The notes beneath the pieces are model-generated. The model did not search any database and was not told where the DNA came from. It was given only the letters and a program-made list of their open reading frames with translations. From Thiohalocapsa sp. (GTDB taxonomy: Bacteria; Pseudomonadota; Gammaproteobacteria; Chromatiales; Chromatiaceae): a stretch of 64,000 bases of DNA. The position numbers and the translations under genes are program-made. The first letter of the stretch is position 1. The number at the start of each line of letters is the position of its first letter. The DNA is taken from NCBI GenBank assembly GCA_021736785.1, contig JAIPFF010000017.1, positions 25,115-89,114 on the forward strand. Direction: 5' to 3'. Below are positions 37,802-46,895 of the stretch, in pieces.

Positions 37802-38758
37802 TCAGGGAATGGCGACCAGATTCAGCAGCCGGTTGACGAATTCATCGGTCGTGATGCCTTCGGCCTCGGCCTCGAAGGTCAGCAGCAGCCGGTGCCGGAG
37901 GATCTCCGGTGCCACCAACTGGATGTGGTGCGGTGCGACGAAGTCGTCGCCGTCCAGCCACGCACGAGCGCGGGCGCAGCGCGCCAGGGCGATGCTGGCA
38001 CGCGGCGAGGCGCCGAAACGGCACCAGCGATCGAGATCCGCGTCGTAGAGCTTCGGATGGCGGGTCGCCTGGACCAAATCGACGATGTAGCTGTGCAGCT
38101 TCGGGTCGATGTAGAGCTTGGCGACGTCTCGGCGCATGGCGAACAGGTCGCCTTGGCTCAGGCAGGCGGTCGGCGCCTGCTGGGTGTGCTGCTGCTGCTC
38201 GCCGTCGAGGGCCAGGATTCGGAGCTCCTCGTCGCGGGTCGGATAGGTCACCACGGCCTGCATCAGGAAGCGGTCGAGCTGCGCTTCGGGCAGGTGATAC
38301 GTGCCCTCCTGCTCCACCGGGTTCTGGGTGGCCAGCACCATGAACAACTGCGGCAGCGGATAGGTACGCTGGCCGACGGTGATCTGATGCTCGGCCATGG
38401 CCTCGAGCAGCGCCGACTGTACCTTCGCGGGGGCTCGGTTCACCTCGTCGGCGAGCAGCACGTTGTGGAACAGCGGGCCCTGACGAAACTCGAACTCGCC
38501 CTTTTCGTGGCGGTAAATGTCCGTGCCGATCAAGTCCGACGGCAGCAGGTCCGGCGTGAACTGGATGCGGTGAAAATCGCCTTCGATGGCATCCGCCAAG
38601 GCCTTGACGGCCGTGGTCTTGGCCAGACCGGGCATGCCCTCCACCAGCAAGTGGCCATCGCTCAACAGGCAAACGAGCATGCTGTCGATAAATTTTTGCT
38701 GGCCGATGATGCGTGACGCGATGTGCTCGCGCACTGGATTCAGGTCTGCGGGTGTCAT
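37802..38758 (-). CDS. moxR: MoxR-family AAA+ ATPase
   Basis: A 318-residue chaperone-like ATPase, first gene of the Bat operon. Walker A is the MoxR variant EGMPGLAKTTAVKALA (near residue 40-55), Walker B LLADEVNRAPAKVQSALLEAM, sensor 1 VLATQNPVEQEGTYHLPEAQLDRFLM, and the lid carries FGASPRASIALARCARARAWL. MoxR ATPases act on VWA proteins encoded nearby, here BatA and BatB. Seven genes from here to 30434 are on one strand with overlaps or short gaps, so they form one operon. Confidence 0.94.
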   Translation of the reverse strand: MTPADLNPVREHIASRIIGQQKFIDSMLVCLLSDGHLLVEGMPGLAKTTAVKALADAIEGDFHRIQFTPDLLPSDLIGTDIYRHEKGEFEFRQGPLFHNVLLADEVNRAPAKVQSALLEAMAEHQITVGQRTYPLPQLFMVLATQNPVEQEGTYHLPEAQLDRFLMQAVVTYPTRDEELRILALDGEQQQHTQQAPTACLSQGDLFAMRRDVAKLYIDPKLHSYIVDLVQATRHPKLYDADLDRWCRFGASPRASIALARCARARAWLDGDDFVAPHHIQLVAPEILRHRLLLTFEAEAEGITTDEFVNRLLNLVAIP

Positions 38759-39083
38759 GCTCGATACTGCTCGGCGTTTTTGGTGACTTCGTCGGGTTGA
38801 CCCGGTCCGCGCGGCCCGCGGCGACCGAGCGGAGCGTCGGCTATCCTGATGCTTTTGCGATGGCGGTGCAAGCCTTAGCGAAGTTAAGGGTTTTTACTAA
38901 ATATTCGAATATGCGGATATTTCTTGGTCAAGTGGGAGGCGCGTACCGGCGGCGATTTGCCGGCGACGCAAAGGCGCATTCCTGGCCGGACGGCGAGCGA
39001 GACCATGGCGATACAGTTCAGGCGGCCCGCTCTGCTATGCTCTTCGTGACGAAAAAATGACAAACGCATAACGGAGGAGTGAC
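38759..39083. promoter_or_regulatory. AT-rich divergent promoter region, moxR and 39084 gene
   Basis: This 325-base gap holds the most AT-rich stretch of the window (about 38883-38925). On the plus strand TTTACT (38893-38898), a 17-base spacer and GATATT (38916-38921) make a plausible promoter for the small gene at 39084. On the minus strand TTGACC (38931-38926) is a fair -35 for moxR, but its -10 is poor. TATTCGAATA (38902-38911) is a perfect 10-base palindrome inside the stretch and could be an operator. Confidence 0.4.
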
Positions 39084-39359
39084 ATGGCTTATATGCTGCG
39101 CCGCAAGGGTCATACTTACATTTACCAAGTCGATTACGGCGAGGAGGCGTCGGTCGCGCGGGTCATCGTGCGCTCGGATGCCGCCGGCACCGAGGGGCTG
39201 TTCCTGGTCAAGCAGGACGGCTCGCTCGAGCCTGCCGGAGACAAGCCCGGCTTCGGCGCGAATACCCTGTCCCGCGACGGGCTGTGGCCGACGCCCCCGC
39301 GCGAGGCCATCGCCGACGCAAGGGTGATCGCGCAGCAGAAGTCGCACATGGCCGGCTGA
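39084..39359 (+). CDS. Small protein of unknown function
   Basis: A 91-residue soluble protein (MAYMLRRKGHTYIYQVDYGEEA...), with a strong GGAGGAG four to five bases before its ATG and a promoter candidate upstream, so very likely translated. It has a short beta-rich look (YIYQVDYG, VARVIVRSDAAGTEGLFLVKQDGSL) and a polar C-terminus. No metal motif, helix-turn-helix or membrane segment is visible. I do not recognise it. Confidence 0.75.
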   Translation: MAYMLRRKGHTYIYQVDYGEEASVARVIVRSDAAGTEGLFLVKQDGSLEPAGDKPGFGANTLSRDGLWPTPPREAIADARVIAQQKSHMAG

Positions 39360-39479
39360 GGGCGGCATCGCAGCGCCGGCCCCGGCGTTGCGAGGTAGCG
39401 CATGGATGCGCGCACGTTCTACAATATCGGGTTCGCCAGTGCCGGTTCCTCGGCCGAATCAGACCCGTGTCTCAGCTCC

Positions 39480-41060
39480 ATGTCTCAGCTTGAAGAACAG
39501 CTCGCCAGGCGGCGCACGTTCGCCATCATCTCGCACCCCGACGCCGGCAAGACCACGCTGACGGAGAAGCTGCTGCTGTTCGGCGGCGCGATCCAAATGG
39601 CGGGCACCGTCAAAGGGCGCAAGGCTGCGCGCCACGCCACCTCCGACTGGATGGAGCTCGAGAAGCAGCGCGGCATCTCGGTGACCTCGTCGGTCATGCA
39701 GTTCCCCTACGACGATGCCATCGTCAACCTGCTCGACACCCCGGGCCACCAGGACTTCTCCGAAGACACCTACCGCACGCTGACCGCCGTGGATTCGGCC
39801 CTGATGGTCATCGATGCGGCGAAGGGCGTCGAGGAGCGCACCATCAAGCTGATGGATGTCTGCCGGCTGCGCGACACGCCGATCCTCACCTTCGTCAACA
39901 AGCTCGACCGGGAAGGTCGCGATGCCGTCGAGATCCTCGACGAGGTCGAGGACGTGCTCGGCATCCAGTGCGCGCCGGTGACCTGGCCCATCGGCATGGG
40001 CAAACGTTTCAAGGGTGTCTACGATCTGCGCCACGATCGCACGCATCTGTTCAGCGCCACCCACGGCGGCAAGATCCAGACCGGCGAGATCATCGAAGGC
40101 ATCGACAATCCGCGCATGGACGAGCTGCTCGGCGATCAGGCCGCGGAGCTGCGCGAGGAAATGGAACTGGTGCAGGGTGCGAGCCATCCGCTCGATCTCG
40201 ACGCCTACCGGGCCGGGCGCCAGACGCCGGTCTTTTTCGGTTCGGCGATCAACAACTTCGGCGTGAAGGAACTGCTCGACGCCTTCGTCGACTATGCCCC
40301 GGCGCCGCGGCCTCGGCCGACCCGAGAGCGCACCGTCGAGCCCTCCGAGCCCAAGTTCAGCGGCTTCGTGTTCAAGATTCAGGCAAATATGGATCCGGCC
40401 CACCGCGACCGCGTCGCGTTTTTGCGGGTCTGCTCGGGCAGCTACAAGAAGGGCATGAAGATGCGCCATACGCGCATCGGCAAGACGGTGCAGGTGGCCA
40501 ACGCCATCACCTTCCAGGCCGACGAGCGCCGCCACGTGGAGGAGGCCTGGCCCGGCGATATCATCGGCCTGCACAACCACGGCACCATCCAGATCGGCGA
40601 CACCTTCACGGAGGGTGAAGAACTGCGCTACGAGGGCGTGCCCTACTTCGCCCCCGAGCTGTTCCGCCGTGTGGTGCTGAAGGATCCGCTGAAGACGAAG
40701 GCATTGCAGAAGGGCGTCCTGCAGCTGTGCGAAGAGGGTGCGACCCAGGTCTTTCGGCCCTTGAAGAACAACGACATGATCCTCGGCGCGGTCGGCATCC
40801 TGCAGTTCGATGTCGCGGCCTACCGCCTGAAGGGCGAATACGGTGTCGAGGCGGTGGTAGAGCCCGTCAGCGTGCAGACCGCCCGCTGGGTGGCTTGCGA
40901 CGACCCGAAAATGCTCGCCCGCTTCAAGGAAAAGGCCTACGAGAACCTGGCCCTGGACGGAGATGATCAACTCGTCTACCTGGCGCCGACGCGGGTGAAC
41001 CTGCAGCTGACCGAGGAGCGCTGGCCGGAAGTGCGCTTCCTGTCGACGCGCGACCTATGA
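39480..41060 (+). CDS. prfC: Peptide chain release factor 3 (RF3)
   Basis: A translational GTPase that removes RF1/RF2 from the ribosome after termination. It has 526 residues (E. coli 529). The start [30 protein letters not shown] is the family N-terminus; an in-frame ATG at 39402 would add 26 non-family residues. G-motifs: HPDAGKTT (P-loop), [28 protein letters not shown] and the domain II-III segments [20 protein letters not shown] and [29 protein letters not shown] at 39420-39425 may be its -10. Confidence 0.97.
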   Translation: MSQLEEQLARRRTFAIISHPDAGKTTLTEKLLLFGGAIQMAGTVKGRKAARHATSDWMELEKQRGISVTSSVMQFPYDDAIVNLLDTPGHQDFSEDTYRTLTAVDSALMVIDAAKGVEERTIKLMDVCRLRDTPILTFVNKLDREGRDAVEILDEVEDVLGIQCAPVTWPIGMGKRFKGVYDLRHDRTHLFSATHGGKIQTGEIIEGIDNPRMDELLGDQAAELREEMELVQGASHPLDLDAYRAGRQTPVFFGSAINNFGVKELLDAFVDYAPAPRPRPTRERTVEPSEPKFSGFVFKIQANMDPAHRDRVAFLRVCSGSYKKGMKMRHTRIGKTVQVANAITFQADERRHVEEAWPGDIIGLHNHGTIQIGDTFTEGEELRYEGVPYFAPELFRRVVLKDPLKTKALQKGVLQLCEEGATQVFRPLKNNDMILGAVGILQFDVAAYRLKGEYGVEAVVEPVSVQTARWVACDDPKMLARFKEKAYENLALDGDDQLVYLAPTRVNLQLTEERWPEVRFLSTRDL

Positions 41061-41169
41061 GCCGGCGCGAGGCAAGCCCAACGCCGCTGGCCGGGCCCCG
41101 GCCTTCGCGCGGCGGTCCGCGCCGACGCGTGGCCCGCTATCGCAGCCGCTCGGCGTCCGTTATCCGCCG

Positions 41170-42174
41170 GTGAGCGCAGCGCCCGTCGCCGTCGAGCTGT
41201 TGGTGCCGGGGTTGTTGGGCCCTGTTCCGGCGCCGGTGGATGTCGGGCCCGTCACGCCGACGCTGGACCTGCTGCTCGCCCGCGCCGACTCCGTCGCCGG
41301 ATTCGGGGCGGATGCCGCCGGCGCCCTGTGCGCCCGCTTCGGCGCCGCGGCCAGTGCGCCCTATGCCCTGGCCGCCGACGACCCCGGTTGGGACCGCGGC
41401 GGCTACTGGATGCACGCCGATCCTGTTCACCTGCGCCCGGACCGCGACCAGTTGCGGCTGTTCGATGCCGCCAATCTCGGCATCAGCCGGGACGAAGCCG
41501 ACGCCTTGGTCGCCGAGCTGAATGCCCATTTTTCCGCCGACGGCCTGCGCGTCGTGGCGCCGGCAGCGTCGCGCTGGTATCTGCACGTGCAGGAGCCGCC
41601 CGACCTGGTCACGCGGCCGCTGGAGCGGGTCATCGGCCGATCCGTGGACGGCGCGCTGCCGCAGGGACCGGACGCCCTGCGCTGGGCGAGCCTGATGAAC
41701 GAAGTCCAGATGCTGCTGTTTCAGTCGCAGGTCAACGAGCGCCGGGAGCGCGAGGGCCGACCGGCCGTGAACGGACTCTGGACTTGGGGCGGGGGGCAAT
41801 GGCAAGCGCTCTCGAGCGTCGGCTCACCGCTGCACGTGGTGGCCGACGACCCGCTGGCGCGCGGGCTCGCGGAGGCGGTCGGGGCGTCGATCGTCCCGTT
41901 GGGCGGCGCCCCGACGCCCGCCGCCGGAGTGACGCTCGTCCACTGGCGGTCGCTGCAGCGCTGCGTGCTCGACAGCGATCAGGAGGGCTGGGTCGGCGCC
42001 GTCGAGCGACTGGACCGATGGCTGGCGCCGCTGCTGGCGAATCTCAGAGCCGGGCGTATCGCCGCGCTGGTGCTCGACCCGTGCGACGGTTCGTCTCGGC
42101 GCGCGACACGCGCCGCGCTGCGCCGTTTGTGGCGTCGCCCTAAAGCCCTCGTCCGGCAGATCGATCTCGGTTGA
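41170..42174 (+). CDS. RpfE-type / COG4255 conserved protein
   Basis: A 334-residue cytosolic protein from a GTG start. The hallmark is MNEVQMLLFQSQVNERREREGRPAVNGLWTWGGG (near residues 177-210), which marks the family that includes the Xanthomonas RpfE protein and proteins loosely annotated as cofactor-independent phosphoglycerate mutase. The upstream WYLHVQEPPDLVTRPLERVIGRSVDGALPQGPDALRWASL also fits. The molecular function is not established. It lies 110 bases after prfC, convergent with ybaK. The C-terminus is basic (RRATRAALRRLWRRPKALVRQ). Confidence 0.78.
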   Translation: MSAAPVAVELLVPGLLGPVPAPVDVGPVTPTLDLLLARADSVAGFGADAAGALCARFGAAASAPYALAADDPGWDRGGYWMHADPVHLRPDRDQLRLFDAANLGISRDEADALVAELNAHFSADGLRVVAPAASRWYLHVQEPPDLVTRPLERVIGRSVDGALPQGPDALRWASLMNEVQMLLFQSQVNERREREGRPAVNGLWTWGGGQWQALSSVGSPLHVVADDPLARGLAEAVGASIVPLGGAPTPAAGVTLVHWRSLQRCVLDSDQEGWVGAVERLDRWLAPLLANLRAGRIAALVLDPCDGSSRRATRAALRRLWRRPKALVRQIDLG

Positions 42175-42201
42175 GCGCCCGCCCGCCGGGCCGGGGAGCC
42201 G

Positions 42202-42681
42202 CTAATGCATGGCATCCACGAGCGTCGGTTGCAGCACGCGCAGCAGTTCCGCCGTCGCCAGCGAAATGATGTAGCCCCGCTTGCCGCCGTTGATGTAGAG
42301 CCGCTCGAGCTCCGCGATGGTGCGCTGGCAGTAAACCGGCATGGGCGTGCGGGTGCCGAACGGGGAGGTGCCTCCCACCTGATAACCGGAGTGCTTGTCG
42401 GCGATGCGCGGCTCGCAGATGGCCATGCGCTTGACGCCGATGGCCTTCGCGAGCCGCCCGGTAGCAACCTCGCGGTCGCCGTGCATCAGCACCACACCGG
42501 GCCGGCGCTGCTCATCCTCCATGATCAGTGTCTTGATCACCAGGTGCTCGTCGACACCCGACTGCTGCGCGAACTCGGCCGTTCCGCCGCCGGCGTAAGT
42601 GTAGGGGTGACCCTCGAAGGCGACGCCGGCGGCGCGCAGTGCGCGAATGGCCTGTGTGACCGGTTCCTTTCTCGCTGCCAT
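42202..42681 (-). CDS. ybaK: Cys-tRNA(Pro)/Cys-tRNA(Cys) deacylase YbaK
   Basis: A trans-editing enzyme that hydrolyses mischarged Cys-tRNA(Pro). It has 159 residues, the family length. Signature elements: the catalytic lysine region VIKTLIMEDEQ, VVLMHGDREV, the loop GYQVGGTSPFGTRTPMPV (GGxSPFG) and YINGGKRGYIISL. It lies 15 bases downstream of the DUF427 gene on the same strand, so probably co-transcribed. Confidence 0.93.
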   Translation of the reverse strand: MAARKEPVTQAIRALRAAGVAFEGHPYTYAGGGTAEFAQQSGVDEHLVIKTLIMEDEQRRPGVVLMHGDREVATGRLAKAIGVKRMAICEPRIADKHSGYQVGGTSPFGTRTPMPVYCQRTIAELERLYINGGKRGYIISLATAELLRVLQPTLVDAMH

Positions 42682-42696
42682 GGCCGAGCGCTCGCG

Positions 42697-43251
42697 CTAC
42701 CAGTGGGCGGTGCCGGGCTCGCCTTTGAACGGGCCCACCACATCGTCGGTAATCCAGCCGCCATAGTAGCCACCGGCTTGGGCGCGCACCGGCTCGCCAT
42801 CGACGAAGCAGCGCAGCAGCGACGGATAGCAGGCATACCAGCCGGCCAGTTCCGCCGAGTCGTCGAGCGCGTCGGGATAGCACCAGACTGCGTTGTCGAT
42901 TCGCCCGGCGCTGCCCTGCACATGAAAGTACCTGGCTTCGCCCTTCCACTCGCAGAAGCTGCGCCTGTCGGAGGGCACCAGCAGCGAGCCGTCGATGCTT
43001 TCGGGAGGCAGATAGAAGGTCGGCGGACTCCCGGTTTCGCAGACCTTGATGGAGTTGTCCGCGCGCGCCAGCAGCGTATCGCCGGCGTAGACCTCGACCC
43101 GGCGCTTGTCGTGCACCAGCGCCGGCGGGCGCGGATAGTCCCAAACCGACTCCTGCCCCTCACCGGGCTCGGCGGCGAACTCCGGGCGTCGCTGGCCGCG
43201 AAAGGACCAGGCGGCGCGGGCCCGCTCGATTGCGTCTTTACCGATGCTCAT
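42697..43251 (-). CDS. DUF427-domain protein
   Basis: A 184-residue protein starting MSIGKDAIERARAAWSFRGQ with a strong GGAGG seven bases upstream. The DUF427 core is VWDYPRPPALVHDKRRVEVYAGDTLLARADNS, TFYLPPESID and FCEWKGEARYFHVQGSAG, with a C-terminal WCYPDALDDSAELAGWYACYP. The fold is a small beta-barrel; its activity is unknown. No signal or membrane segment. First of a probable DUF427-ybaK pair. Confidence 0.88.
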   Translation of the reverse strand: MSIGKDAIERARAAWSFRGQRRPEFAAEPGEGQESVWDYPRPPALVHDKRRVEVYAGDTLLARADNSIKVCETGSPPTFYLPPESIDGSLLVPSDRRSFCEWKGEARYFHVQGSAGRIDNAVWCYPDALDDSAELAGWYACYPSLLRCFVDGEPVRAQAGGYYGGWITDDVVGPFKGEPGTAHW

Positions 43252-43285
43252 CTGTTACCTCCGCTCGATGGATGCGCCGGCGCCG

Positions 43286-43894
43286 TCAGCCGGGTGCGGG
43301 ATCTCGGCGCCAGATCAGGGTCCGATTGTTGACCGGCATCGCGATGTCGTCGACCAGCGAAAGCCCCGCTTCGCCGGCAAAGCGCTTGAGGTCCACCAGA
43401 TCGCGAACGCCGCTGTTCGGATCGTTTTGGCGCAAATAGGCGTCGAAGCGCGCATTGCTGTCGCTGCTGTGGCGTCCGTGATCGCTGAACGGACCGTACA
43501 GTGCAAATAGCTTCCCCGGCGCCAGCAGAGCGCCGACGCCGCGGAACATCGTCTCCACCTGGATCAGCGACATGATATGTGCGGTATTGGCACTGTAGAC
43601 GGCATCGAACGGGCCCGCTGGCCAGTCGCCGTCGACGTCGAGGGCGATTGCGGGCGGGGTATTGGGCAAAGCGGCCTCGTCGAGCCAGGCGGAAATACCT
43701 TGCAGGTGGGCCGGCACGTCGCTGCACTGCCAACGTAGGAGCGGCATCGCCGCGGCGAAATGCACGGCATGCTGGCCGGTACCGCTGCCGATCTCGAGCA
43801 CGCTGCGGGCGTCGGTCAACAGTGGCGCCAGCACGGACAGGATCGGCTGCTTATTCTCTTCGCAGGCGGGTGAAAAGGGTTTGTGCGCATACAT
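43286..43894 (-). CDS. DUF938 SAM-dependent methyltransferase-like protein
   Basis: A 202-residue protein with the DUF938 N-terminus KPFSPACEENKQPIL and a class I methyltransferase core: SVLEIGSGTGQHAVHFA (SAM loop), WQCSDVPAHLQGI, DAVYSANTAHIMSL and LYGPFSDHGRHSSDSNARFDAYLR. The substrate is unknown. ATG at 43894; the frame continues upstream but that part is not family-like. It ends 34 bases before the DUF427 gene on the same strand and could belong to the same transcript. Confidence 0.88.
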   Translation of the reverse strand: MYAHKPFSPACEENKQPILSVLAPLLTDARSVLEIGSGTGQHAVHFAAAMPLLRWQCSDVPAHLQGISAWLDEAALPNTPPAIALDVDGDWPAGPFDAVYSANTAHIMSLIQVETMFRGVGALLAPGKLFALYGPFSDHGRHSSDSNARFDAYLRQNDPNSGVRDLVDLKRFAGEAGLSLVDDIAMPVNNRTLIWRRDPAPG

Positions 43895-44113
43895 TGCGGG
43901 TGGTTCTCGGCGCCGCTTCGGCACGGCTCTCTGTCTGGTTCCGGTGAGCGCAAGCTTGGGCCCGCGCAGCCGCAACGCAAGCACCTTTTGCGGCCCCCCC
44001 GAGAAGGCCGCGGGCGGCGGCGGCCATGATCGCGGCCCTCGGAATCCGCTATCATCGGGGTCTGTCGACCGATTTCCCGTTTCGCCGTTCGCGCCAAAGC
44101 GTACTCATCCACT

Positions 44114-45481
44114 ATGCAGCACTCCGTCGCAGGCATCATGCTGATCACGGCATCGGCCCTCGCGGGCTGCGCCCAGTTGCCCGCGGCGTCGCAGGGACGC
44201 GGCGCCGGCGCGACCGAAGGCGGCGAGCTTGCGGCCGAGATGGCGGCGCTGGACCCGCCGCCGCGCTGGCGCCCCACGGACGAACTGCTCACCGCTCCGG
44301 CCGGCGGCGAGGCGCTTACCGCCGACCAGCAGCAGTTCGCCGACGCCCTGTTTCGCGACGTCGCTCAGCGCTGCGCGGAACGCGGGCGCGTGACCGGCGG
44401 GAACGGCTTTCTGCGCGAGGTGGTCGCGGACCTTTACGCCCGGGACGTCGGTCCCGCGCTGAGCGCCGAGGCGCTGATGCTGGGCGGCTGCGGCGAGACC
44501 GCGGCGATCGTCCGCGAACTGGTGGCCCAGGGCGGCCAACAGGTGGTCGAGCCGGTGGTCGAGCGCGCGATCCTGTTGAATGGTCCCGCGTCGCGGAATG
44601 TGATCGAGCGCGCGGCGGGGGAGGGCTTGGCGTACCATCGGTCGGGCCGTGAATCCCTGGCCGCCAGCGGCGCCGGGCCGCTGGCCGGCGCGAACCTTGG
44701 CTACTCGATGATCTATTTCCCGATCAACCGCGCCGGCGACGGCGGCCTCGACGCGGCGCCGGGCGGTGCGGTGACACCGCGGTACGGCATTTATACGTAT
44801 ATTTTGTTCGGCGAGCCTTCGGGCGCCGACTTGCTGCCGGTGCAGCGCGACAGCGAGCTTCTGCGCGTGATCGAGACCTACGCGACCTCGGCCGACGGCG
44901 GCGCCCACGCCGCCGACCCGCAGACGCACACCTTTTTGGTGCCCGTGCAGGCGGGTCGCAGCGGCCGCCCGCTGGAGGAGCAGACCAGGCCAGCGCTGGC
45001 CGGACCGCTGCGGCGCCAGTTGGCCAGCTATCTCCGCGCGGCGGGCGACGAGGCACTCGCCGCCCGCCTGAACGAGGCGCCGGGGCCCTTCCTGGTGTCG
45101 GCCCTGGAGCCCGGGCTGGTGCCTGCGGATCCCGACTCACCTCGGCTGCTGGTGGATCTGAGCGAAGTCGGGCCGGAGTATATGTATTCCGTGGTCGATG
45201 CTTACGACCGCCGCATCCAGCCGGATGCCGCCGGAACCGCCGAGAGCCTGGCCGCCATCCGCGAGCGCCTGCTCGACGTCTTCCCGAGCCGGCATATCGA
45301 TGCCGCTGCCGCGCCGGCCCCTGCAGCCGGATGGATCTATCTGTTCGACGGGCGCCGGGCGGCATGGTCGTCGACGCGTCCGGCGTTGCTCGCCGGCGCC
45401 GGCTTGGCTCCGGACTCCGGGCACCGGATACACTCACTCAACAGGACGGCGGCGAGAGCCTCTGCGGTGATGCCACAATGA
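44114..45481 (+). CDS. Putative lipoprotein of unknown function
   Basis: A 455-residue protein. MQHSVAGIMLITASALAGC ends in a lipobox (LAGC, Cys19) and the next residue is Ala, so it is probably lipid-anchored and sorted to the outer membrane. The mature part is long and mostly alpha/beta with an Asp-rich loop; a segment near residue 200 (NLGYSMIYFPINRAGDGG and RYGIYTYILFGEP) looks structured. I do not recognise a domain. Its stop overlaps the ATG of the next gene (ATGA), so the two proteins are made together. Confidence 0.8.
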   Translation: MQHSVAGIMLITASALAGCAQLPAASQGRGAGATEGGELAAEMAALDPPPRWRPTDELLTAPAGGEALTADQQQFADALFRDVAQRCAERGRVTGGNGFLREVVADLYARDVGPALSAEALMLGGCGETAAIVRELVAQGGQQVVEPVVERAILLNGPASRNVIERAAGEGLAYHRSGRESLAASGAGPLAGANLGYSMIYFPINRAGDGGLDAAPGGAVTPRYGIYTYILFGEPSGADLLPVQRDSELLRVIETYATSADGGAHAADPQTHTFLVPVQAGRSGRPLEEQTRPALAGPLRRQLASYLRAAGDEALAARLNEAPGPFLVSALEPGLVPADPDSPRLLVDLSEVGPEYMYSVVDAYDRRIQPDAAGTAESLAAIRERLLDVFPSRHIDAAAAPAPAAGWIYLFDGRRAAWSSTRPALLAGAGLAPDSGHRIHSLNRTAARASAVMPQ

Positions 45482-46068
45482 TCGGCGCGCGAATCGGCGG
45501 TTTATTCAAATTCCTGATCGGCATCCTGTTGCTGCAGGGCGCGACGGCGCTGCTGACCTACACTGCCCTGCAGACCGACTTGACGCAGACCATGTGGCTG
45601 TTCGGCGCCCTGGCGGTGACCCTCGGTTTCCTGGTCGCACTCTGGTTCGATTCGGTCATCGGTAGCGTCAAAGAGCACGCGATGGCGCGGCAGCAAAAGC
45701 GCCACTCCCGCGAGCGCGAGAAGCTGCGCATTCAGGCCGAGCGCGAAAAAGTGAAAATGGCCCGTCAGCGCAAGCGCGGCTCCAGCGGCGCGACACTGAA
45801 GACCGGTGCCGCGGTGGGCGGTGTCGTCGGCGTCGGCGTGGCGATGATGCTGGCCCAGTTCATGACGCTGGGCCTGCTCACCATTTCCGCCGCCGGCGGC
45901 GCGGCCCTCGGCTACGGCGTGCGCTCGCGGCAAGAGAAGATGCTGCGGGCACGCGAGCTCAAGCAAACCGAGAAGCTGGTGCTCACCGGCGAGCCGCTGC
46001 CGGCACTCGAGGCGCAGTCGGACGCGCCGCGCAGCACCCGCAAGCGCACGAAGGATACCGGCGCCTAG
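45478..46068 (+). CDS. Membrane protein with basic coiled-coil and glycine-rich hydrophobic hairpin
   Basis: A 196-residue protein. Two N-terminal membrane helices (LFKFLIGILLLQGATALLTY; MWLFGALAVTLGFLVALWF) are followed by a highly charged helix (RQQKRHSREREKLRIQAERE...) likely to be a coiled-coil. A Gly/Ala-rich hydrophobic pair follows (GAAVGGVVGVGVAMMLAQFM and LLTISAAGGAALGYGV), then a basic tail. The glycine-rich hairpin recalls Gly-zipper membrane inserts. Function unknown; translationally coupled to the lipoprotein. Confidence 0.8.
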   Translation: MIGARIGGLFKFLIGILLLQGATALLTYTALQTDLTQTMWLFGALAVTLGFLVALWFDSVIGSVKEHAMARQQKRHSREREKLRIQAEREKVKMARQRKRGSSGATLKTGAAVGGVVGVGVAMMLAQFMTLGLLTISAAGGAALGYGVRSRQEKMLRARELKQTEKLVLTGEPLPALEAQSDAPRSTRKRTKDTGA

Positions 46069-46105
46069 CGCTGCCCGACCGGGAAGGCGCGGCGGGCCGG
46101 ACAGG

Positions 46106-46759
46106 TCAAGGGATGACCAGCGTGATGCCGGGCAGGAGGGCCGCGGGATCTTCGACCACGTGCCGGTTGGTCTCGTAGATCTCGGACCAGCGATCCTCTT
46201 CGCCGTAAAACATCCTGCCGATCAACTCCAGCGTGTCGCCGGGACGCACCCGATACACCGTGCGTGCGCTCTCGGCGCGGGCAACCAGGAACTGCGTTCG
46301 GTGCAGCGCGTTCTCGGCCTCGCGGATCCGGCGCCAGAGCTGCGGGTTGTTGATTCCCCGCCCGGCGCCGAGCAGCTCGCCGAGCTCCGCGGCGCTCGCT
46401 TCGGCGCTCGCGCGCGCCTCCTCGGCGGTGATGCTGCCGCCCTCGGGCGCGGGCAAGCGCGCGCGCAGCGAGTCGATATGCCGTGCCAACCGCGCTTCGC
46501 TGTCGCTGCGCTCCTCGAGGCGGCCACGCAGCGAAGCGATCTCCTGCTCCAGCGCGTCGATCCGACCGCGAAGCGCCGCGTTTTCTTCGCGCAAGCGCTC
46601 TGCCTGCGCCGGCGCAGCCTGCGCGTCCGGCGCAGGCACGTCCGACTCTGCCGACGCGACGGCCGGCAGTATCGCCGATGCGATCAGCAGCGGAGCGCAG
46701 ACGAGCAGTCTCGGCGGCGCGGCGATGCAGCGCGTGGGTCCGCGAAGTAGATCTGTCAT
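46106..46759 (-). CDS. Exported LysM-domain protein with coiled-coil
   Basis: A 217-residue protein. After a basic N-region, LLVCAPLLIASAILPAVASA is a signal peptide. A coiled-coil follows (ERLREENAALRGRIDALEQEIASLRGRLEE, about residues 54-95), then an Ala/Glu linker, and a C-terminal LysM (TVYRVRPGDTLELIGRMFYG ... WSEIYETNRHVV) for peptidoglycan binding. The end resembles the FimV-type or YgaU-type LysM ending (LLPGITLVIP). GAGG lies about ten bases before the ATG. Downstream of trpB2 on the same strand. Confidence 0.88.
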   Translation of the reverse strand: MTDLLRGPTRCIAAPPRLLVCAPLLIASAILPAVASAESDVPAPDAQAAPAQAERLREENAALRGRIDALEQEIASLRGRLEERSDSEARLARHIDSLRARLPAPEGGSITAEEARASAEASAAELGELLGAGRGINNPQLWRRIREAENALHRTQFLVARAESARTVYRVRPGDTLELIGRMFYGEEDRWSEIYETNRHVVEDPAALLPGITLVIP

Positions 46760-46895
46760 GGTAGTGTCCTCGGTCCGGCGTCTTCGGGCGCCTTTTCGGC
46801 CTGCTGCGCGGCGTCTTGCCCGGCAGCGGCCATTGATACTGCCGGGATGGTGCGCGCCCGCCGCGCGGGCGCGCCGATGCCGCTCGGCGAGTGCC

